Assembly (NCBI RefSeq): GCF_009769385.1
Contig: NZ_VKAB01000025.1
Coordinates: forward strand, 124,001 to 188,000
Length of the DNA: 64,000 nucleotides
Direction of reading: 5' to 3'
Origin: Saccharothrix deserti
GTDB taxonomy: Bacteria > Actinomycetota > Actinomycetes > Mycobacteriales > Pseudonocardiaceae
The notes under the pieces are model-generated. The model was not told the origin of the DNA, did not search any database, and was given only the letters and a program-made list of their open reading frames with translations. Positions 27,328 through 35,649 of the stretch are shown piece by piece (the first letter of the stretch is position 1; each line of letters opens with the position of its first letter). The translations under genes were made by a program, and so were the position numbers.

Positions 27328-27780
27328 GTGATTCCCAACCTCGCGTTGGACCCCGGCTTCGGCGCCGCCATCGGCCAGGGCGTCGGCGCGATCGCGCTCT
27401 ACGCCGTCGTCGGCCTGGTGCTGATGGTCGTCGGCTTCTACGCCATCGACTGGACCACCCCCGGCAAGCTCAGCGCGCTCGTCCGCGGCGGTGCGCCGAA
27501 CGCCGTCATCGTGACGTCGGCGGGCCTGGTGAGCATGGCGCTGATCGTGGTCGTGGCGATCTACAGCTCGGCGGGCAAGCTGGACGAGGGCCTGCTGTCG
27601 GCCCTGATCTTCGGGTTCGTCGGGATCATCGTCCAGGTGCTCGCGGTGCGGCTGCTGGAGTGGGTGACCAGGCTCGACATCGGCTCGCTGATCGAGTCGG
27701 ACCGGTTCGCCCCGGCCAGCGTCGTGGTCGCCTCGGCGCACGTCGCGCTCGGCCTCGTGGTGGCCGTCGCAATCTCCTGA
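27328..27780 (+). CDS. DUF350 (YjfL-like) membrane protein
   Basis: A 150-residue membrane protein with four membrane helices, the DUF350/YjfL repeat pair (about residues 13-80 and 85-150). 'AIALYAVVGLVLMVVGFYAI' is the first half and 'GLVSMALIVVVAIYSSAGKL' its continuation. DUF350 proteins accompany YjfC ligases and phage-shock-type genes, but their role is unknown. It starts at GTG 27328, with GGAGGG 6-11 bp upstream. Gene order links it to the ligase. Confidence 0.85.
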   Translation: MIPNLALDPGFGAAIGQGVGAIALYAVVGLVLMVVGFYAIDWTTPGKLSALVRGGAPNAVIVTSAGLVSMALIVVVAIYSSAGKLDEGLLSALIFGFVGIIVQVLAVRLLEWVTRLDIGSLIESDRFAPASVVVASAHVALGLVVAVAIS

Positions 27781-27952
27781 CCGTCCCGCCGGCGGGCCGG
27801 TACCCTTCCGTCCCGCCGGCGGCCGTGGCGCCACAGGTATGGTGACCGCCAGGTCGGCACAAGACACCCGTGGGCGTTCGCGGCGCGGCGCCGCCCCCGG
27901 TTTTCGCCGTGAAGCACGGAACTACACGGAACTACAGATGGGGGTCGCCGCG

Positions 27953-30604
27953 ATGGCCGAGGCCGCGGGCAAGCGCACTCACGCGCTGCTGGAGGATGTC
28001 CACCGGATAGTCGCGGACCGGTCGTGCGCTGTGCTGTCGTTCGACGTCTTCGACACGATCCTGTGGCGCAGGGTGCCCCGCCCGGCGGACGTGTTCGGCA
28101 TCCTCGGGTCGCGCCTGCGCGCGGCCGGGCTCGCGCCGGCGTGGATGACCGACGCCACGTTCCGGCGGATGCGGATCGCGGCCGAGGCCAAGTCCCGCGG
28201 CGACCGCGGCGACCTCGGCCCCGAGGTGTCGCTGTTCGACATCTGGCGCGCCATGCCGTCCGACCTGTTCGACGGCGCGCTGCTGGACAAGCTGGTCAAG
28301 GCCGAGGTCGAGGTGGAACGCGAGTTCACCGTGGTCGACCTCGACATGGCCGAGGTGATCCGCGAGGCGGACCGCAACGACGTGGACATCGTGCTCGTCT
28401 CGGACACGTACTTCACCGAGGAGCAGCTGTCCTACCTGCTCGACCGCCCCGAGCTGGACGGGCTGCGCAAGGCCCGGGTGTTCCGCTCGCACCAGCACGG
28501 CACGGACAAGGCGAACGGCCTGTTCGAGATCGTGCTCAACGAGCTGAACCTCAGCCCCGAGCAGATCGTCCACATCGGGGACAACGAGGTGGCCGACATC
28601 GAGGTCCCGGCCGAGCTGGGCGTGCGCGTGGTGCACTACCGCCGCGTCGACCAGCCGCTGGCCGTCGTGCTGGAGCGCGAGGGCGAGCCGGACGACCCGT
28701 TCGGCCGGTACGCGCCGTTCCTGGACGAGGAGCACGGCGACTTCGGCATCACCAGCCTGCGCGCCAAGGTGCTGCAGGCGTCCGGCGCGGACAGCGAGTC
28801 CGGCCGCGACACCGCGTGGCGGTTCGGCGCCGCCGTCCTCGGCCCCGTGATGACGGGTTTCGCCGAGTGGGTCGCCTGGCGCGCGCACGAGGCGGGCACC
28901 AAGGTGCTGTGGTGCCCGATGCGCGAGGGCGAGCTGCTGTCCACGCTGGTCAACAACGCCGCGCGGGAACGCGGGTGGGACGTCGAGGCCCGGCCGATCT
29001 GGCTGTCCCGGCACGTCACCTCGCTCGCCGCGCTGGACAAGTTCGACGTCGACTCGGTGCACGAGTTCATCCGCCGCAGCTACAAGCTGTCGATCCGCGA
29101 ACTGCTGTCCGTGCTGCACCTGCGCGCGGGCGAGGTGCCGAGCCTGGCCAACGAGCTGGACACGGTCGTCGACAACGGCGACATCGCCGAGCGGGTCAGC
29201 ATCGCGCTCACCGAGTCGCCGCACCTGCAGAACCGGCTGAAGGCCACCGTCACCGCCGCCCGCGAGCGGATGATCCGGTACCTGCGCGCGGCCGGCGCGC
29301 TGGACAGCCCTGACCTCACCCTGGTCGACCTCGGCTGGGGCGGCACCATCCAGCGCCAGCTCGCCCAGGCGCTGAAGGTCGCCGACATCGACATCAAGCC
29401 CGCCGGCCTGTACCTGGCCACCGACGACCGGTCCGTGCGCGCCTACCTGGCCGGCCTGCGCGCCGAGGGCTACCTGGCGCAGGCGGGCCACCCGGTGGAC
29501 ATCGCGTCGACCATCGTGCGCAGCCCCGAGGTGCTCGAGCAGTGCGTCAACGCGCTGTGCGGGACGCTGGTCGGCTTCACCGAGGACGGCGCGCCCGTGC
29601 TGGGCCGCGTCACCGAGTCGAGCTCGCAGAACGCCGAGCGGCTGGCCGCGCAGGAGGGCATGCTCGCGTTCCAGAGCATCTGGAACAGCTACGTCCGCGC
29701 GTCCGGCGGCACGTGGTCCGACCTGGCCCGCCCGCAGGCGGCGAAGGACCGGCTGGCGAACATCGTGGTGTCCGCGCTGAAGGCGCCGACGCCCGGTGAG
29801 GCCGCCGTGTTCGGCAGCTGGGCGCACGAGGACAACTTCGGCTCCACCCTGGTCACCAAGGTGGTGCCGGACGACCTGGTGGCGGCCCTGCCGTACCTGT
29901 CGCCGCTCGACCTGGACGACCTGGGCATGCGCGACTCGTTCTGGCCCGCGCTGCTCGCCGCCTCCGACACCGGGCTCGCCTCCGCGAGCAAGGCGCTCAC
30001 CGCCGGGTTCGTCGACCGGAACGTGTTCGAGCCGTCCGGTGAGCCGTTCGAGACCGCGCTGCACTACCGCACCGGCGCCGACGAGTGGGAGAAGGCCGGT
30101 CGCCGCCGCGTCCGGATCAACCGCAACGGGCTGTCGTTCGCCCGGCTCGACTTCGAGCACCACGACATCATCGACCTGTCGCTGGCCATCCCCGGCCGGC
30201 CCGCGATCGTGCGGGTCGACTGGATCGAGGTCCGGGGCAACGCGGGACGTCGTCCGCTGCCCGAGCCGCTGCGCTGGGAGACGCCGGAGGACTTCGCCGG
30301 CCTGACCTACGCGGGCTGCCGCTGGCTCGGCGGCAACATGATCGAGTTCGGTGGGCCGGAGTCGGTGCTCGTGCTGCGGGTCGCCGGACGCGCCGGCGCG
30401 CCCATGTCGTCCGGCCAGGTCACCGTGGCGTTCGCGGTGCTGCCGCAGTCGTTGTCGAACCTGTCCGCCCGTCCGCCGTCGGCCGCCACCAAGGTCGCGC
30501 GGATCAGCGGCAGGCTCCGTGAGGAGTACCGGGCCCGCGGGGCCACGGGTGTGGCCGCGGGCGCCGCCCGGGTGGCGATCCGCAAGCTGGGAGGCGCTTC
30601 GTGA
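27953..30604 (+). CDS. COG5610 HAD-family hydrolase, large
   Basis: An 883-residue protein. The N-terminal HAD domain (about residues 30-230) has the catalytic 'LSFDVFDTILWRR' (Asp nucleophile and +2 Asp) and motif IV acidic residues in 'VHIGDNEVADIEVP'. The remainder resembles other COG5610 proteins that sit among surface-polysaccharide glycosyltransferases, with 'LVDLGWGGTIQRQLAQALK' (about residues 458-476) as a recognisable stretch. I chose ATG 27953 because GGGGG lies 9-13 bp upstream; ATG 27938 and 27839 are open alternatives. Its stop overlaps the next start (GTGA). The reaction is unknown; the neighbours suggest surface glycan processing. Confidence 0.82.
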   Translation: MAEAAGKRTHALLEDVHRIVADRSCAVLSFDVFDTILWRRVPRPADVFGILGSRLRAAGLAPAWMTDATFRRMRIAAEAKSRGDRGDLGPEVSLFDIWRAMPSDLFDGALLDKLVKAEVEVEREFTVVDLDMAEVIREADRNDVDIVLVSDTYFTEEQLSYLLDRPELDGLRKARVFRSHQHGTDKANGLFEIVLNELNLSPEQIVHIGDNEVADIEVPAELGVRVVHYRRVDQPLAVVLEREGEPDDPFGRYAPFLDEEHGDFGITSLRAKVLQASGADSESGRDTAWRFGAAVLGPVMTGFAEWVAWRAHEAGTKVLWCPMREGELLSTLVNNAARERGWDVEARPIWLSRHVTSLAALDKFDVDSVHEFIRRSYKLSIRELLSVLHLRAGEVPSLANELDTVVDNGDIAERVSIALTESPHLQNRLKATVTAARERMIRYLRAAGALDSPDLTLVDLGWGGTIQRQLAQALKVADIDIKPAGLYLATDDRSVRAYLAGLRAEGYLAQAGHPVDIASTIVRSPEVLEQCVNALCGTLVGFTEDGAPVLGRVTESSSQNAERLAAQEGMLAFQSIWNSYVRASGGTWSDLARPQAAKDRLANIVVSALKAPTPGEAAVFGSWAHEDNFGSTLVTKVVPDDLVAALPYLSPLDLDDLGMRDSFWPALLAASDTGLASASKALTAGFVDRNVFEPSGEPFETALHYRTGADEWEKAGRRRVRINRNGLSFARLDFEHHDIIDLSLAIPGRPAIVRVDWIEVRGNAGRRPLPEPLRWETPEDFAGLTYAGCRWLGGNMIEFGGPESVLVLRVAGRAGAPMSSGQVTVAFAVLPQSLSNLSARPPSAATKVARISGRLREEYRARGATGVAAGAARVAIRKLGGAS

Positions 30605-31683
30605 ACCAAGGTGTCGACGTCATCGGGAGCCGGGAAGACCCCCACGCCCAGATCAGGGCGGCCCGCGCGCTGCCGGTGATGTTGCACTCCCTGTCGGTGC
30701 TGCGCGAGCAGTTCGCGATCATCTTCGCCAACCGGAAGATCGAGACGGTGGTGGAGGTCGGCGTCGAGTCCGGCCAGGTCAGCTCCATCTACACCGAGCT
30801 GGGCGCGTCGGCCGTGCACTGCGTCGACCCGTTCCCCTCGGACGAGCTGCGCGCCACGCTGGCCAAGAACCCGGCGTTGCACCTGGTCGAGGGCCACTCG
30901 CCCGCCGTGCTCGCCGAGCTGCCGATCGCGGACCTGTACGTGCTCGACGGGGACCACAACTACGCGGTGGTCCACGCCGAGGTGACGTGGATCATGCAGA
31001 ACGCGCCGGACGCCGTCGTCGTGCTCAACGACGTGCTGTGGCCGTGCGCGCGGCGGGACCTGTACTACGAGCCCTCGCCGTTGACCGGGGACGACAAGCA
31101 CGAGTCGTCGTCCGACGGGCCGACCGTGTGGCACGACGAGCTGACGCCGGCGGGCCTGGTCGGGCTCGGTGCGTTCACGTGGGCGGTCGAGGCAGGCGGT
31201 GAGCGCAACGGCGTGCTCACGGCCGTCGAGGACGCGGTGGCCGAGGCGGGCGCCGCGGACTGGCTGCTCGAAGTGGTGCCCGCGGTGTTCGGCATCGGGT
31301 TCCTGATGCGCAAGGCCGCGCCGGGCGCGAAGAAGATCATGGACCAGTTGCGGCCGTTCACGTCGTCGAAGCTGTTGGCGACGATGGAGGGCAACCGGAT
31401 CGCGCTGTACACGCGGGTGCTCCAGATGCAGTTCGAGGCGGTCGCGCACGCCGACGACGCCGACCGGCTGGCCGAGACGGTCGCGAAGCAGCGGCACGAG
31501 ATCGAACACCTGCGGGCCGAGTTGGAGAAGCGCGAGAACCAGGTGCACGAGCTGAGACGGGCGAACCAACTGCTGGAACAGCAGCTGCGCGACCCCCTCT
31601 CCGTCGCACCGCCCGACCTGGGCTCAGCGGTCAACCACCTGGGCCGAGCCGCCGCGGCCCGCCTGCGCAAATCCCGCCGCTAA
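30601..31683 (+). CDS. Class I SAM methyltransferase with coiled-coil tail
   Basis: A 360-residue methyltransferase. The SAM-binding motif I is 'VVEVGVESGQVSSIY' (about residues 44-58), and 'LYVLDGDHNYAVVHAEV' (about 111-127) carries the acidic motif, typical of the Methyltransf_24 type used on sugars and polyketides. The C-terminal 80 residues form a Glu/Arg/Leu-rich coiled coil ('LAETVAKQRHEIEHLRAEL', 'LRRANQLLEQQL'), seen in surface-polysaccharide chain-length or capping enzymes. The coil may let it measure or tether its glycan, an inference. The GTG start overlaps the HAD stop; a strong terminator follows. Confidence 0.88.
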   Translation: MNQGVDVIGSREDPHAQIRAARALPVMLHSLSVLREQFAIIFANRKIETVVEVGVESGQVSSIYTELGASAVHCVDPFPSDELRATLAKNPALHLVEGHSPAVLAELPIADLYVLDGDHNYAVVHAEVTWIMQNAPDAVVVLNDVLWPCARRDLYYEPSPLTGDDKHESSSDGPTVWHDELTPAGLVGLGAFTWAVEAGGERNGVLTAVEDAVAEAGAADWLLEVVPAVFGIGFLMRKAAPGAKKIMDQLRPFTSSKLLATMEGNRIALYTRVLQMQFEAVAHADDADRLAETVAKQRHEIEHLRAELEKRENQVHELRRANQLLEQQLRDPLSVAPPDLGSAVNHLGRAAAARLRKSRR

Positions 31684-31692
31684 CCCCCAACT

Positions 31693-31730
31693 ACGCGGAA
31701 GGCCCGGCCACCAGGCCGGGCCTTCCGCGT
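31693..31730 (+). terminator. Strong hairpin terminator
   Basis: A perfect 17-bp stem, arms 31693-31709 and 31714-31730, with the loop ACCA, begins about 10 bp after the methyltransferase stop. It marks the end of the HAD-methyltransferase transcript. Confidence 0.8.
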
Positions 31731-31745
31731 CTCCAACACTCAAAC

Positions 31746-31908
31746 GCGAGAGTCGAACCTCCAGGTAGCGAGAGTCGAACGCTCAGGTGCCGTGAGTTCA
31801 ACGCTCAGGACGCGCGTGGCCGGAACCTGAGTGTTGAACTCGGCCTACCTGAGGGTTCGACTCTCGGGACGAGAGCGTTCGACTCTCGCGTGAGTTCAAC
31901 GCTCAGGA
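31746..31908. repeat. Seven-unit short-repeat cluster, mixed orientation
   Basis: Seven units of about 18-21 bp share the core GAG(A/T)GT(C)GAAC(G/C)CTC. Units are at 31747-31766 (degenerate), 31768-31789, 31791-31810, 31826-31843, 31848-31867, 31871-31890 and 31889-31908; units 3 and 7 are the identical 20-mer CGTGAGTTCAACGCTCAGGA, and units 4-6 run in reverse. Spacing is irregular. The stop codon of the DUF2142 gene lies inside the last unit. Confidence 0.75.
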
Positions 31909-33444
31909 ACGGCCCACGCCCGCCGGAACCGGCCCCTGCGCCACCTCGGGCGCCGACTCCGCCTCCGGAGCGTCCTGCGCCACCTTGGGCGTCCGGGAAG
32001 CCACCCAGTACATCGCCGCCAGCACCACCACACCCAACGCGCCGAACACGAGCGGCAGGACGGACCCGTACGGCGGGCTCCAGCTGCCCTTCAGCGGGTT
32101 GTAGATGGCCAACCCCGACTGCCACCGGATCATCGTGAACGCCAGGCACACGAGGTGGATCGGCAGCAGCAGGAACGCCAGCAGCCGCGTCATCGACCGG
32201 AAGTGCTCGGCGGTCAACGCCCGGTGCGCCAGGATGTGCGCGGCCAGCAGCGGGATGCCCACGGCGCCGGGCAGGAAGTACCGGCCCTGGTTGAACCAGC
32301 CGGTCTGGTTGATCAGCAGGATCTCCATGCCGACGTACGGCACGAACGTGCCGATGAAGTACGCCGTCATCCGCCACCGGTCGACCAGCTTGCCGACCAC
32401 CAGCGCACCGAGCACGAGCACCCCGAGCGCGGCGAACCACACCACGTACACCAGGCGCGGCATCAGCGTCTCGGCCCAGCCCATCACGCCGACCATCTGG
32501 TTGGCGATGTTCGGCCACATGTCCATGAACGCGCCCCTGAGCACGTCCTTGAGCAGGAACCCGTTGTCCCGGTCCGCGACCTCGGCGGTGTTCATCAGCA
32601 CGGTCCACGCCGCCGAAGCGAGCGTCGCCAGCGCCACCACACCCATCCAGACCTTCACCACACGGGTCTTGAGCAGCGTCTTCACCCGCTGCCACGGCGC
32701 GGGCACGAGCATCACGCCGAGGATCACGCACAGCCACATCACGCCGCTGAACCGGGGCGTCACGAGCACGCTCGCCGACACACCCGCCAACGCCACGGCG
32801 GCCCGGTTCACGTCCTCTCGCCGTTCGTGCAGCAGGGCGATGAGCGAGATCGCCAACGTCAGCCCGGCGGTGATCTCGATGCCGTTCGGGTTGATCGCGC
32901 CACCGAGGTGGGCCGTCATCGGCGTCACCGCCGCGACCAGGCCCGCGAGCGCCGCCTTGTGCCGCGTCCACCGGGACGCCGCCACCACCGCGAACGCCAG
33001 CATCGCGGCCATCAGCGCGCCGTTGATCATGCGGGACAGCACGATGCCCTTGTAGTCCGGCCACAGGCCCAACGGCCAGCCGACCGTCGCGTAGTACACG
33101 GGGTTGAACCGGGCCTCGGTGACGTAAGTGCGCACCAGGGTCGTGTCGCCGCCGGGCTGGTCGGCGCAGTTCGCCGGGACGGTCACGTGCTGTGGGAAGC
33201 ACGACTTGTGGATCGTCGTCCCGTCGACGACGACGTTGTTCTTGTCCAAGCTCTGCGGAACCGTCTGGAACCGGTCCTCACCTGCGATGATTTCGCCTTG
33301 GGTGATCCCCGCGGCGCGCAGTGCGTGCTGTTCCTCGTCGGGTGGCCCGTCGTAGGGCGAGGCGAAGGCCCAACCGGCGTGCAACAGGCAAAAGCCGATG
33401 AAGGCGACCAGCCAAAGCCGTGCACCCGAACGTCGGTTCGTCAC
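31903..33444 (-). CDS. DUF2142 family membrane protein
   Basis: A 513-residue polytopic membrane protein with about 11 helices and an extracellular loop after the first helix. 'ASPYDGPPDEEQHALRA' (about residues 28-44) is the DUF2142 hallmark, the acidic-pair region also typical of GT-C-fold glycosyltransferases. It is found in surface-polysaccharide loci, as here, so a membrane glycosyltransferase role is likely but unproven. The C-terminal tail is Ala/Pro-rich. It starts at GTG 33444 and diverges from the GT2 gene at 33576. Its stop lies in the short-repeat cluster, so the last residues (about 'GRS') may come from repeat expansion. Confidence 0.88.
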   Translation of the reverse strand: MTNRRSGARLWLVAFIGFCLLHAGWAFASPYDGPPDEEQHALRAAGITQGEIIAGEDRFQTVPQSLDKNNVVVDGTTIHKSCFPQHVTVPANCADQPGGDTTLVRTYVTEARFNPVYYATVGWPLGLWPDYKGIVLSRMINGALMAAMLAFAVVAASRWTRHKAALAGLVAAVTPMTAHLGGAINPNGIEITAGLTLAISLIALLHERREDVNRAAVALAGVSASVLVTPRFSGVMWLCVILGVMLVPAPWQRVKTLLKTRVVKVWMGVVALATLASAAWTVLMNTAEVADRDNGFLLKDVLRGAFMDMWPNIANQMVGVMGWAETLMPRLVYVVWFAALGVLVLGALVVGKLVDRWRMTAYFIGTFVPYVGMEILLINQTGWFNQGRYFLPGAVGIPLLAAHILAHRALTAEHFRSMTRLLAFLLLPIHLVCLAFTMIRWQSGLAIYNPLKGSWSPPYGSVLPLVFGALGVVVLAAMYWVASRTPKVAQDAPEAESAPEVAQGPVPAGVGRS

Positions 33445-33575
33445 GGCCGCGTATCTTATGCGACGGTGGTGGACTCTCTTGGGGCAGTCCTATCTCGACC
33501 AGGGCCGGAGCGCGGCTAGGGTCGAACCGGCCAACAACCTCACCCGTAGATCCCGGCCTAGGGAGCACGCGCAGC

Positions 33576-34775
33576 ATGACGGTGTCGAACCAGTTCGCGC
33601 AGGCCGAGGCTCCGGCGGAAGCCGAAGTCTTGGAGTTGTCCATCGTCCTGCCCTGCCTGAACGAGGCGGAGACGTTGGAGATCTGCGTGCGCAAGGCGAA
33701 GCAGTCCCTAGAGCGACTGGGGGTCGCGGGCGAGGTCGTGGTGGCCGACAACGGCTCCACGGACGGCTCACAGGACATCGCACGGGCCAACGGCGCCCGC
33801 GTGGTGGACGTGCCCCGGCGCGGCTACGGCGCGGCGCTGATGGCGGGCATCGAGGCCGCCGGCGGCAAGTACGTGCTGATGGCCGACGCCGACGACAGCT
33901 ACGCCCTGGAGGACATCGAGGGCTTCCTGGTCAAGCTCCGCGGTGGCGCGGACCTGGTGATGGGCAACCGGTTCCAGGGCGGTATCGCGCCCGGCGCCAT
34001 GCCGTTCCTGCACCGCTACCTGGGCAACCCGGTGCTGTCCAAGCTCGGCAAGTTGTTCTTCCGCATCCCGGTAGGCGACTTCCACTGCGGCATGCGCGCG
34101 TTCCGCCGCGACCGGATGCTGGAACTGGGCCTGCGCACGTCGGGCATGGAGTTCGCCAGCGAGATGGTGGTCCGCTCGGCGCTCAACCACCGCCGCATCG
34201 AAGAGGTGCCGACCACCCTGCGCCCCGACGGCCGCAGCCGCGCGCCGCACCTGCGGACCTGGCGGGACGGGTGGCGCCACCTGCGCTTCCTGCTCGCGTT
34301 CAGCCCGCGGTGGCTGCTGTACTACCCGTCGATCGCGCTGAGCGGCGTCGGCCTGCTCGGTCTGCTGTGGCTGTCGTTCGGCCCGCAGGAGGTCGGCGGC
34401 GTCGGCTTCGGCCTGCAGTCCATGCTCGGCTTCGCCACCATGTTCATCCTCGGCACGCAGGGCATCGGCCTCGCCGTCGTGGCCCGCTCGTACGCCGCGC
34501 ACCTCGGCCTGCTGCCACCCCCGTCCGGCCGGATGATCCTGCGCATCGCGCGGGCGTCGCTGGAACGCGGGCTGTGGATCGGCGGTCTGCTCATCCTGCT
34601 CGGCATCGCCTGCTTCCTGGGCGCGGTGCTGACGTGGGGTGCGACCGGCTTCGGCGCGCTGGACGTCGTCGACACCATGCGGGTGCCGATCCTGGGCATG
34701 GTGTTCATCGTGTCCGGCTTCCAGATGATCAGCGTCAGCTTCACCCTCAGCCTCACCAAGATCGGCGAGGACTGA
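33576..34775 (+). CDS. Membrane GT2 glycosyltransferase (dolichol-phosphate-sugar synthase type)
   Basis: A 399-residue GT2. The catalytic domain (about 20-240) carries 'SIVLPCLNEAETLEICVRKA', 'VVVADNGSTDGSQDIA' and the DxD-type 'VLMADADDSYALEDIEGF', followed by 'FHCGMRAFRRD'. Two C-terminal helical pairs ('SPRWLLYYPSIALSGVGLLG', residues about 246-265, and two near 340-390) anchor it in the membrane. This architecture is that of polyprenyl-phosphate-sugar synthases. ATG 33576 follows GGGAGCACGC. The methyltransferase 34866 follows by 90 bp in the same direction. Confidence 0.92.
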   Translation: MTVSNQFAQAEAPAEAEVLELSIVLPCLNEAETLEICVRKAKQSLERLGVAGEVVVADNGSTDGSQDIARANGARVVDVPRRGYGAALMAGIEAAGGKYVLMADADDSYALEDIEGFLVKLRGGADLVMGNRFQGGIAPGAMPFLHRYLGNPVLSKLGKLFFRIPVGDFHCGMRAFRRDRMLELGLRTSGMEFASEMVVRSALNHRRIEEVPTTLRPDGRSRAPHLRTWRDGWRHLRFLLAFSPRWLLYYPSIALSGVGLLGLLWLSFGPQEVGGVGFGLQSMLGFATMFILGTQGIGLAVVARSYAAHLGLLPPPSGRMILRIARASLERGLWIGGLLILLGIACFLGAVLTWGATGFGALDVVDTMRVPILGMVFIVSGFQMISVSFTLSLTKIGED

Positions 34776-34865
34776 GCACCCGTTCAACCCCGTTCGACCC
34801 CGTTCCCGCTTTGCCGGTGAACGCCCTGTCCCGAACCTACGGCCGAAAGTCGGTTGGACCTTTCG

Positions 34866-35462
34866 ATGGGTTACCACGAGTGGCACGCCAAGCCTGGCTA
34901 TTACAACGACGTCGTCCGGCACTTCGCGCCAGGCTCGCGCATCCTCGACGTGGGGTGCGGCACGGCCTGGGTGTCCGAGTTCTTCCCCGACTACGTGGGG
35001 CTGGACAACTTCGAGTCGACCGTGAGCAAGGCCAAGGAGAAGGGCATCGACGTCCGCCTGGCCGACCTGGAGCGGGAACTCCCGGTCGGTGACGCGGAGT
35101 TCGACGGCGTGATCCTGAAGGACGTCCTGGAGCACCTGCTCGACCCGGTCACCCTGGTGCAGCAGGTCCACCGCGCGGTCAAGCCCGGCGGCCGGGTGTT
35201 CGCCTCCTCGCCGGACGCGCAGCGCTGGGCGTGGAACGACTACACGCACCGCCGGCCGTGGACCCGCGCGTCGATGCGGCGGCTGTTCGAGGACCAGGGC
35301 TTCGACGTGAAGACGGTGTCCTACGAGTCCGTCATGCCCGGCTCCAGCATCCTGTCCGGCATGCTGCCGGCCAAGCGCCGCCCCGCCCCGCTGCAGGTGG
35401 CGACGTGGCTGCCCGGCTGGCGTCGAAACGTGTGGGCGCTGGCGTTGCGTCCGAAGTCCTGA
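34866..35462 (+). CDS. Class I SAM methyltransferase
   Basis: A 198-residue SAM methyltransferase. Motif I is 'ILDVGCGTAWVSEFF' (about residues 28-42); post-I acidic 'GLDNFE' and 'GVILKDVLEHLLDPVTLV' (motif IV region, about 79-96) are also clear. The substrate is probably a sugar or lipid of the surface glycan locus, judged from context only. It starts at ATG 34866, 90 bp after the GT2 gene, with tandem 'CCCGTTC' repeats (34778-34808) in the gap. Confidence 0.9.
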   Translation: MGYHEWHAKPGYYNDVVRHFAPGSRILDVGCGTAWVSEFFPDYVGLDNFESTVSKAKEKGIDVRLADLERELPVGDAEFDGVILKDVLEHLLDPVTLVQQVHRAVKPGGRVFASSPDAQRWAWNDYTHRRPWTRASMRRLFEDQGFDVKTVSYESVMPGSSILSGMLPAKRRPAPLQVATWLPGWRRNVWALALRPKS

Positions 35463-35481
35463 CTCCGCGTCCGGAGCCGTG

Positions 35482-35510
35482 GGCCGGCGGTGAGCTGATC
35501 GCCGCCGGCC
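35482..35510. terminator. Hairpin terminator between convergent genes
   Basis: A perfect 9-bp stem GGCCGGCGG (35482-35490)/CCGCCGGCC (35502-35510) with an 11-nt loop lies shortly after the methyltransferase stop, facing the convergent GT4 gene. Confidence 0.55.
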
Positions 35511-35649
35511 GCGTGCTCAGCCGACCTGGACCGTCCCTGGCCACGACGTGCGGGTGCCCGGTGGCATCCGGGGTGCGCCGCACCTGGAACCGGCCGCCAC
35601 GACCGCCGGGGCCGCGCCGACCGCAGTACCCGCGGCCGGGATGACCTGA

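Noticed and set aside
31848-31890. GGGTTCGACTCTC resembles a tRNA T-arm.
   Set aside because: No acceptor, D or anticodon arm at the right spacing, and the same core recurs in both orientations as part of the short-repeat cluster.
31746-31908. Possible CRISPR array.
   Set aside because: Units run in both directions, spacers are 0-15 bp and unequal, and no cas gene is in the window.
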